A stretch of DNA of 10,263 nucleotides, taken from the NCBI GenBank assembly GCA_913062745.1, contig CAJXXJ010000078.1, positions 1-10,263 on the forward strand, given 5' to 3'. The position numbers and the translations under genes are program-made. Below the pieces are notes generated by a model. That model made no database searches, was not told where the DNA came from, and saw nothing but the letters and a program-made list of their open reading frames with translations. The stretch comes from an uncultured Phaeodactylibacter sp. Lineage in GTDB: Bacteria; Bacteroidota; Bacteroidia; Chitinophagales; Saprospiraceae. This document shows positions 6,101 through 10,263 of the stretch, one piece after another. How positions within the stretch are numbered: position 1 is the stretch's first letter; every line of letters begins with the position of its first letter.

Positions 6101-7772
6101 ACTGTACCCCGGCCTGGCTGCAGGTACTTACAACGTGACCGTAACGGATGCCAACGGCTGTACTCCGGCGACCGGGACGCAGGAAGTCAGTGACCCGGCC
6201 GGTATTGTGGTAGAATTTACGGATATACAGGGCGCTACCTGCTTTACCAGCGTATGCGATGGAGCAGCCACCGCTACGGCCAGCTACGAAGACGGCAGCA
6301 CCGGGCTGTTCAATTTTATTTGGGAAGCGGGTACGATTGACCTTGATGTCATGTCCTCTACCGGTACGGATTTGTGCCGCGACACGCAAATCGTGAATGT
6401 AACCGATGAGAATGGCTGTACGCAGGCCGCGGAGGTCTTTATCCCGAGCCCCGAACCGCTGAGCCTGATCGTAGATGCCAACGATGTGAGCTGTGCCGGG
6501 GAAGGTGATGGCTCCATTACTGTCACGGCTACCGGTGGCGTAGGCAACTTTGTCTACCTGTGGCCGGATTTGGGCGAAACGGGGAATTCCGTAGAGGGCC
6601 TGGAAGCCGGAGAATATACGGTGGAAGTAGAGGATGGCAACGGCTGTCCGCTTGAGGCGCAAATCCCTATCGACGAGCCAGACCCGCTTATCCTGTCCGT
6701 TGATCAGGGCAGCACCCGCGATGTCTCCTGTTTCGGAGAAGAGGATGGCCAAATTGCCGTGAGCTACAACTTCAATGACAACATTAATGGAGTAAGCGAC
6801 AACCCATTCTCCTTCTCTGCCAACGTGCCGCCGGCCAACGCATCCACCAGTCTCGGTTTTGCGGACGGCTTGCCGGCTGGTACTTACGTGGTGACGATCA
6901 CCGACTCGCTGGGCTGCCAGGATTCCGTATCCATCACGCTGACGGAGCCGACGGAAATCATGGCCGTCATCCCGGATCCGGAAGACCCGCCCTGCTTCGA
7001 TGCCAGCACCCTGCTTTTTATTGATACCATCTTTGGCGGTGCCGGCACTACGCTGAGCGATTACCGTTATATGGTGGATGGCAACGGCTTGCTGCTGACG
7101 CCGGGTGTGCCCGCCGACCTGTTCGGGGACGGCCTGCACTTTGTCGAAATCTTTGACCCGAATGGCTGCTCTACTTTCGATACGGTGAGCATTGATCAGC
7201 CGGAGGAGATTATAGTCGACTTCAACCCGAATGATATTGAGGTAGAACTGGGCGACTCCACCACCCGCCTGGAGCCGGTCATAACACCGCTGGGCACAGT
7301 AATCGATTCCTTTATCTGGACTCCGTCAGACTACCTGTCTTCCCCATCTGTGGAGCGGCCCATCGTCGCACCGCTGGAATCACTGGAGTACACCCTGACG
7401 GTGGTGGATGAGAATGGGTGCCGGGCTTCGGGCTCCATCTTTGTGGAGCTGGACGCTAACCGGAATATTTACATCCCCAACGCCTTCTCTCCTAATGGTG
7501 ACGGGGTCAATGATGAGTTCCGGATTTACCCCTGCACGGGCGTGACTAACATAGCTACTGCCCGCATATTCGACCGTTGGGGTAACCTGGTGTACGAAAA
7601 TGCCGGATTGGATGTGAGCAATGGCCTGTTCTGCCAGGGAGGGTTACCCCTCTGGGAGGGCCGCTTCAACAGTGAGCCGCTCAACAAAGGAGTATATGTC
7701 TACGTCATCGAAGTAGTATTCCTGGATGGCGTCCGCCTGGTGTACCGTGGAGATGTCTCTCTGGTGCGCTAA
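3117..7772 (+). CDS. Giant T9SS-secreted SprB-repeat protein with cohesin-like domain and CHU_C sorting domain
   Basis: A 1551-residue modular surface or secreted protein. Residues 1-20 are a Sec signal peptide (K2-K3, hydrophobic core, probable cleavage after LYG). Residues 21-300 are a unique region not recognised. Residues about 303-445 look like a cohesin domain: GAPGDIVCVPVTVENF at 310-325, the strand QFSMQW, then VAWAD and LPDGSVLFEVCFEV. Residues about 449-1369 hold eleven SprB-type repeats, each starting near a Cys followed by G-x-x-(D/N)-G-(S/A)-(I/L) and mostly ending in (T/E)D-x-NGC. A PKD-like module spans 1370-1447. The C-terminus, 1450-1551, is a gliding-motility-associated (CHU_C, type B T9SS) domain with IPNAFSPNGDGVNDEF (1453-1468), FDRWGNLVYE and the closing RGDVSLVR. 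It should cross the outer membrane through T9SS and act as an adhesin or surface scaffold; its ligand is unknown. It is flanked by a long leader and a strong terminator, so it is probably transcribed alone. Confidence 0.93.
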   Translation: MKKTLLPLAVMLLATAGLYGQTPTNIIIEGGASAGLRAPCTENDAGTIQGFGPFSGQSNDVDPDTIYLCLGDTLPLTHNMDFSLAGDPVPATPAGIAYAFYDDVPTVDGPNIDAVRADPALNTTSPLIINNTAFAQTNGIWLAPTPGGNGNLDLINNGGLQEAYNGGNPAPIQFWFAPITVDNAPIQAYENDGPCVSVSIDEAFSVVYLEAIQLTEEFVNPGPGLDGAFVLEGGLPEFDGTTNYNITINPLDPSGTAGTVVTANPGHEDTIRYTVDRPGRYELIVEDGKSCGLIDTIEVPVVFNVGTVNGAPGDIVCVPVTVENFTNITNAQFSMQWNPFELSFESIDNLTTALPSFDNGSFNTGLTNNGQLTVAWADLLFTPHNLPDGSVLFEVCFEVIGNLGDFAEVDITDAPTSIGVGNANLDFPFSNFPFLLSGGGVNITNQILLAEAFGNNVTCGGGSNGSFDLTIAGGVAPYTYAWNSVPPTGPNDTGTVGVSGDTITEGGLMSGIYSITVTDSDLPANMDTIEVQILDGLNLGADFSTVQPSCNGSQDGSITVTPVIDGVVVNPTPPGYIFVWNTGQATQTIDSVGFNGGMPYNVTITSPQGCSTTASVTLSQPSALSLPLQNDPGVIDDAACTGATDGSITVMAMGGSPDNGNYTYEWATLGTVTAPSDAQTDLEPGQYSLTVTDANGCTIQRTYTVGAEKTLGVTLVNLQDVSCNGGNDGAITVDGTSFGAPAVAPLSFSWTNIGTGATFTGPAITGLEPGDYEVVFADSDPAGCSARDTFTVGEPAPLDIQLANLQNESCDNGGNDGSITISVTGGTFPYSYEWSDMQTDSIATGLSEGNYIVEVTDANNCTQTADFDITAPTPPTVTVLNNDTLDCAEDTNGVLNVTAVQGGAPIASYEWSTGGTGTGISGLSPGIYIVTITAEDGCFTVDSAAVVAPAPLVIDSIVATSPSCVGESNGNLVVNVSGGTAPYTYEWDDQTLSNPLYPGLAAGTYNVTVTDANGCTPATGTQEVSDPAGIVVEFTDIQGATCFTSVCDGAATATASYEDGSTGLFNFIWEAGTIDLDVMSSTGTDLCRDTQIVNVTDENGCTQAAEVFIPSPEPLSLIVDANDVSCAGEGDGSITVTATGGVGNFVYLWPDLGETGNSVEGLEAGEYTVEVEDGNGCPLEAQIPIDEPDPLILSVDQGSTRDVSCFGEEDGQIAVSYNFNDNINGVSDNPFSFSANVPPANASTSLGFADGLPAGTYVVTITDSLGCQDSVSITLTEPTEIMAVIPDPEDPPCFDASTLLFIDTIFGGAGTTLSDYRYMVDGNGLLLTPGVPADLFGDGLHFVEIFDPNGCSTFDTVSIDQPEEIIVDFNPNDIEVELGDSTTRLEPVITPLGTVIDSFIWTPSDYLSSPSVERPIVAPLESLEYTLTVVDENGCRASGSIFVELDANRNIYIPNAFSPNGDGVNDEFRIYPCTGVTNIATARIFDRWGNLVYENAGLDVSNGLFCQGGLPLWEGRFNSEPLNKGVYVYVIEVVFLDGVRLVYRGDVSLVR
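4461..7223 (+). repeat. Array of eleven SprB-type protein repeats
   Basis: The opening Cys of successive units falls at residues 459, 550, 640, 723, 810, 887, 964, 1042, 1126, 1205 and 1293, so units are 77-91 residues long. The shared pattern is Cys, small/acidic loop with DGS or NGS, a strand such as ITVT, GG, a Y-x-Y-x-W core, GL-x-x-G-x-Y, then V-T-D-x-NGC. Unit 1 lacks the closing Cys, unit 8 has extra Cys residues, and unit 11 is degenerate. DNA identity between units is low apart from short blocks coding for DANGC, so the array is old rather than recently expanded. Boundaries are approximate. Confidence 0.85.
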
Positions 7773-7795
7773 GGCAAAAGTGTAAACAGAGCATA

Positions 7796-7838
7796 AGCAT
7801 CCCCTGTCGGCAGCCCGCCGGCAGGGGATGCTTTTTTT
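7796..7838. terminator. Strong intrinsic terminator shared by convergent genes
   Basis: A 16-base left arm (7796-7811) pairs with 7817-7832 through 15 Watson-Crick pairs and one G-T wobble. The loop is AGCCC and seven T follow (7832-7838). It ends the plus-strand repeat-protein gene 23 bases after its stop. On the minus strand the stem begins just past the stop codon of the lipoprotein gene, and the sequence after it is moderately T-rich (TATGCTCTGTTT), so it may serve both directions. Confidence 0.88.
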
Positions 7839-8364
7839 ACTCGTACGCCCGGAAAGTCATATTCAGCTGTGACTCGTAATTGGCGGGAGGAGAAAAGGCG
7901 AAAAACACCACAATTTCGAGCCTGAAGTCCTCTTTGATAAGCACGCGCCGGGCGTTTCTCAGGCCAGGCAGCAGCTGCAGCACCTCATCTTCGCGAAACT
8001 CCTGCAGTCGGTCGAGGTAGAACACCTCATCTGCCTGTATGCAAGGCTCGGGCCCGTCCTCACAGATACGCACGGAAATGGCGCTCAAAAAGTCGTACTC
8101 CAGCCCGTTGAGCGAAACGATCCGGGCCTCAAGGGCGCTAATCTCGCCGATGCTCATGGTATCGGTGCCAAACTCCTGCAGCAAGTTGCTGATGTTGGTT
8201 GAAATACCCTGCCGTACATAGGCCCCCGGCAGCAGCGGGTTCTCGCCTGCCTGTATGGTGAAGCGCAGGTTGGGGTAGAAAAGGTCAAATAGCGGAGTCC
8301 GGTTGTCTTGCCGGCAGGCTATCATGGACAGCAGGAAAAAGCCAAGCAGGTAGTAAATACGCAT
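7837..8364 (-). CDS. Small lipoprotein of unknown function
   Basis: A 175-residue protein, complete. It begins with a lipoprotein signal: M-R, hydrophobic core YYLLGFFLLSMI, and a lipobox MIAC with Cys at 17. The mature part has alternating hydrophobic strands, suggesting a mostly beta fold, and two nearby Cys (101 and 108, in a short acidic/Pro loop) that could form a disulfide. The segment from about 24 to 60 (LFYPNLRFTIQAGENPLLPGAYV in part, then ISTNISNLL) recalls small unnamed Bacteroidota lipoproteins, but I cannot attach a family name or function. It is expected to be anchored in the envelope, facing the periplasm or cell surface. Its stop codon lies in the T tract of the convergent terminator. 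Upstream, 22 bases from the start, is a 90-bp inverted-repeat element that probably carries or affects its promoter; no clean TAnnTTTG motif is seen for it. Confidence 0.8.
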   Translation of the reverse strand: MRIYYLLGFFLLSMIACRQDNRTPLFDLFYPNLRFTIQAGENPLLPGAYVRQGISTNISNLLQEFGTDTMSIGEISALEARIVSLNGLEYDFLSAISVRICEDGPEPCIQADEVFYLDRLQEFREDEVLQLLPGLRNARRVLIKEDFRLEIVVFFAFSPPANYESQLNMTFRAYE

Positions 8365-8386
8365 GTGATGCCATTTTAGGATTTAA

Positions 8387-8476
8387 GGAATGAAGAAGCA
8401 ATAACTTATCGTTTTCTGCATTGTCTTGTGATAAAATACCCTTTTTCAAAAGCGCAACTTATTACTGCTTCATTCC
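8387..8476. repeat. 90-bp inverted-repeat element, MITE-like
   Basis: The 21-base ends 8387-8407 and 8456-8476 are inverted copies with 18 of 21 positions matching; the outer nine bases GGAATGAAG are identical. The spacer is 48 bases and codes for nothing. The element is flanked on both sides by TAA (8384-8386 reads TAA, 8477-8479 reads TAA), as a 3-base target duplication would be. It sits between the divergent lipoprotein and BaiN-like genes. The alternative is a long RNA stem or a pair of regulator-binding sites. Confidence 0.45.
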
Positions 8477-8541
8477 TAACGGTAAAATTAGCGCTTAAGT
8501 CTGAAACGGTGCGGCAGCAGCGCCAATCCTTTACAAAACAC

Positions 8542-8549
8542 TATCTTTG
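8542..8549 (+). promoter_or_regulatory. -7 promoter element of the BaiN-like gene
   Basis: TATCTTTG matches TAnnTTTG exactly and ends 20 bases before the ATG at 8570, the same spacing as for the E1 gene. No TTG lies at the expected -33 position, so the upstream element is weak or replaced by an activator. The predicted leader is about 15 bases and lacks a Shine-Dalgarno sequence. Confidence 0.6.
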
Positions 8550-8569
8550 CACCTCAAATTATTTCAGGC

Positions 8570-9787
8570 ATGAAAGTCGCCATCATTGGAGGCGGAGCAG
8601 CGGGCTTTTTTGCTGCGCTGTCCGTAGCCGAGCATCATCCGCAGGCACAGGTTACCATTTTTGAGCAATCGCGCAAACTACTGGCAAAGGTGAAGATATC
8701 CGGTGGTGGCCGCTGTAATGTGACTAACGGCTGCACCTCTATTTCTACTTTGGCGAAAGCCTATCCCCGGGGCGGCAAGCAACTTAAGAAGGCCTTTCGG
8801 GAATTCAATACCGCCCATACGATGCGCTGGTTTGAAGAGCGTGGCGTTGCCCTGATGACGCAGGAAGATAACTGCGTATTCCCCGTATCGCAGGATTCGC
8901 AGACGATCATCGATTGCTTTTTGGCGGAAGCCCGGCGGCACGGGATACAGATCAAAACGCAGGCCGGCGTAGTGGGCATGGAGCGCTTGCCCGATGATCA
9001 GTGGCGGCTGCATTTCCGCAAAGGCCAACCGGAGCCGGAAGTATTTCACCGGGTGGTGGTGGCTACCGGCGGCTCCCCCAAGCGGCGCGGGCTCGAGTGG
9101 CTGGAGGAGATGCCGCACGAGATCGAAGACCCGGTGCCTTCGCTGTTCACCTTCAATATGCCCGGCGAGCGTGTCACCGAATTAATGGGCGTGGTGGTAG
9201 AGCAGGTGCAGGTAGACATACAAGGCACCAAACTCAAATCCGACGGCCCGCTGCTCATCACGCACTGGGGCATGAGCGGTCCGGCTATCCTTAAGCTGTC
9301 TGCCTTCGGCGCGCGTACATTAAGTGAGATGGGGTACCGTTTCCGCGCTCAGGTTAACTGGGCCAATGAGCGCAATGCACAAGCCGTGGCCGACGCACTG
9401 CAGGATTTGGCGGAAGCCCACCCCCAGAAAGCAGCGGCCAACCTGCGGCCCTATGATCTGCCAAAACGGCTGTGGCACTTTCTTTTGGAAAAAGCAGAGC
9501 TGCCGGCTGACAAAAAATGGTCAGAGCTCGGCAAAAAGGGCATCAACAAACTTACTCATTTGCTCACTAACGATGTCTATGAAGTCTCTGGCAAGACTAC
9601 TTTTAAAGAAGAGTTTGTGACCTGCGGCGGCGTCAGCCTGAGCAGCATTGACTTCAAGAGCATGCAGAGCCGAAGCTGCCCCAATATTTACTTTGCCGGC
9701 GAAGTCCTCGACATAGACGGCATTACGGGAGGCTACAACTTTCAGTCCGCCTGGACTACTGCATATATCGCCGGCCGCCTCTCCTGA
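8570..9787 (+). CDS. BaiN/HI0933-family FAD-dependent oxidoreductase
   Basis: A 405-residue flavoprotein, full length for the family. The N-terminus has the FAD dinucleotide-binding motif IIGGGAAG (5-12) with an acidic strand end at E32. It is followed by the family hallmark SGGGRCNVTN (44-53), a second FAD-contact motif VVVATGGSP (162-170), THWGMSGPAIL (231-241), TCGGVSL (351-357), and the C-terminal FAD motif FAGEVLDIDGITGGYN (375-390) with FQSAWTTAYIAG after it. These order and match the HI0933-like (YhiN/BaiN) family. Members are cytosolic. Gut homologues named BaiN reduce bile-acid intermediates, but most members have no proven substrate, so no substrate is assigned here. The ATG at 8570 starts right at the Rossmann strand (MKVAIIGGG), as usual. 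It is likely transcribed from its own promoter, with no terminator visible after it. Confidence 0.92.
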   Translation: MKVAIIGGGAAGFFAALSVAEHHPQAQVTIFEQSRKLLAKVKISGGGRCNVTNGCTSISTLAKAYPRGGKQLKKAFREFNTAHTMRWFEERGVALMTQEDNCVFPVSQDSQTIIDCFLAEARRHGIQIKTQAGVVGMERLPDDQWRLHFRKGQPEPEVFHRVVVATGGSPKRRGLEWLEEMPHEIEDPVPSLFTFNMPGERVTELMGVVVEQVQVDIQGTKLKSDGPLLITHWGMSGPAILKLSAFGARTLSEMGYRFRAQVNWANERNAQAVADALQDLAEAHPQKAAANLRPYDLPKRLWHFLLEKAELPADKKWSELGKKGINKLTHLLTNDVYEVSGKTTFKEEFVTCGGVSLSSIDFKSMQSRSCPNIYFAGEVLDIDGITGGYNFQSAWTTAYIAGRLS

Positions 9788-9792
9788 GCCAC

Positions 9793-9800
9793 TAATTTTG
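9793..9800 (+). promoter_or_regulatory. Candidate -7 element upstream of the GCS-like gene
   Basis: TAATTTTG matches TAnnTTTG exactly and starts 5 bases after the stop of the oxidoreductase gene. No TTG is found at -33. If used, the leader would be about 135 bases and would contain the nested stem at 9854-9909. A one-off match, TATATTTA (9863-9870), is closer to the start but lies inside that stem's bulge. Confidence 0.4.
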
Positions 9801-9853
9801 CCCGGCAGGCTCGCCCGGCAAAAGAAATGTCGGAAAATTCACCCATCCTTCAA

Positions 9854-9909
9854 ATTATCGGCTATATTTAAGGTCAGCGGTCCAGGCTGCAGGCTGGCCG
9901 CCCGATAAT
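9854..9909 (+). promoter_or_regulatory. Nested stem in the leader of the GCS-like gene
   Basis: An outer 8-pair stem (ATTATCGG 9854-9861 with CCGATAAT 9902-9909) stacks directly on an inner 8-pair stem: GCGG 9877-9880 plus CCAG 9882-9885, with one bulged T, pair with CTGGCCGC 9894-9901. The inner loop GCTGCAGG contains the palindrome CTGCAG. A 15-base bulge (9862-9876) lies on the left side only. No T tract follows, so it is not a typical terminator. It matches no riboswitch class that I recognise. Confidence 0.4.
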
Positions 9910-9940
9910 ACTACTTAACCGACTAAACCACCGCTTCCTC

Positions 9941-10263
9941 ATGGGTGAACAAAAAGTATCCCTCGTACAGAATACTGATGCTATGCAGCAGTTTGTCAAA
10001 AAGCTGCTAAGTGATGTGCAGGCCTTCGAATATATGCTGGACCACAACTGGTTTGAGGACGATATTGTGCGCATCGGCGCCGAGCAGGAAATGTGCCTGG
10101 TCCACCATAAAACCTTCAAGCCGGCCACAATCGCGATGGAGGCATTGGAAGAGATGAAGGACTACGACTGGGTAGAAACAGAGCTGGCCCGGTTTAACCT
10201 CGAGACCAACCTCACGCCCCGTACCTTCACGGGTGACGCTTTGCGCAAAATGGAAGAGGAAAA
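9941..10263 (+). CDS. Glutamate-cysteine ligase (GCS2)-like protein, partial (3' end missing)
   Basis: The frame is open from the ATG at 9941 for 107 codons to the window edge. After an amphipathic helix (about 12-36) comes IGAEQEMCLV (45-54), the acidic first strand typical of the glutamate-cysteine ligase family 2 fold, where the Glu residues (E48, E50) help bind metal and ATP. ELARFNLETNLTP (81-93) is the second signature, with N86, E88 and N90. The start MGEQKV and these motifs resemble the long Bacteroidota proteins that carry a GCS2-like domain followed by CBS domains; that C-terminal part is beyond the window, so the CBS prediction is inference. True GCS activity (gamma-glutamylcysteine synthesis) is plausible but not shown. 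The upstream leader holds a nested stem. Confidence 0.8.
   Translation, partial: MGEQKVSLVQNTDAMQQFVKKLLSDVQAFEYMLDHNWFEDDIVRIGAEQEMCLVHHKTFKPATIAMEALEEMKDYDWVETELARFNLETNLTPRTFTGDALRKMEEE

Noticed and set aside
5268..7139. A 623-codon open frame on the minus strand inside the giant repeat gene
   Set aside because: It is a shadow of the repeat-coding frame: GC-rich codons and repeated motifs such as GAT-GCN-AAC-GGC leave few stops on the opposite strand. Its translation is R/G/A/V-rich with no recognisable domain, whereas the plus frame has clear, ordered domains.
4461..7223. CRISPR-like or DNA tandem repeat array
   Set aside because: The periodicity is at protein level (77-91 residues) with diverged DNA; there are no identical direct repeats with unique spacers.
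9801..9820. Direct repeat GCCCGGCA after the oxidoreductase gene
   Set aside because: Only two 8-base copies in GC-rich DNA; likely chance, and it does not form a hairpin terminator.

Overview
The window looks like chromosomal DNA from a Bacteroidota bacterium, most likely of the Saprospiria (Lewinella/Phaeodactylibacter-like) group. Four things point there: a very large secreted protein with SprB repeats and a C-terminal gliding-motility/type IX secretion (CHU_C) domain; a fused alpha/beta 2-oxoacid dehydrogenase E1; start regions with no Shine-Dalgarno sequence but with the Bacteroidota -7 promoter motif TAnnTTTG; and a GC content that is fairly high for the phylum. The genus-level placement is inference.

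Layout. (1) 1-503, minus strand: 5' part of a lipoprotein of the dienelactone hydrolase family, running off the left edge. (2) 504-659: divergent promoter region with two separate TAnnTTTG promoters and two operator-like palindromes. (3) 660-2666, plus: fused E1 alpha+beta of a branched-chain-type 2-oxoacid dehydrogenase. (4) 2667-3116: 450 bases without a confident gene, holding two good -7 motifs, a strong hairpin, a possible 51-codon ORF and a leader hairpin. (5) 3117-7772, plus: a 1551-residue surface or secreted protein made of a signal peptide, a unique N-terminal region, a cohesin-like domain, eleven SprB-type repeats, a PKD-like module and a type B T9SS sorting domain. (6) 7796-7838: a strong terminator shared with the converging gene. 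(7) 7837-8364, minus: small lipoprotein of unknown function. (8) 8365-8569: divergent intergenic region containing a 90-bp inverted-repeat element that resembles a MITE. (9) 8570-9787, plus: BaiN/HI0933-type flavoprotein. (10) 9788-9940: leader with a promoter motif and a nested stem. (11) 9941-10263, plus: start of a glutamate-cysteine ligase (GCS2)-like protein, running off the right edge.

The genes do not form one pathway. Each appears to be its own transcription unit. The E1, the BaiN-like oxidoreductase and the GCS-like gene are metabolic or housekeeping genes; the two lipoproteins and the giant repeat protein belong to the cell envelope and surface. I see no clear new multi-gene system. 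The points most worth a second look are the cohesin-like domain inside a T9SS repeat protein, the 90-bp inverted-repeat element, the long leader of the giant gene, and the structured leader of the last gene.
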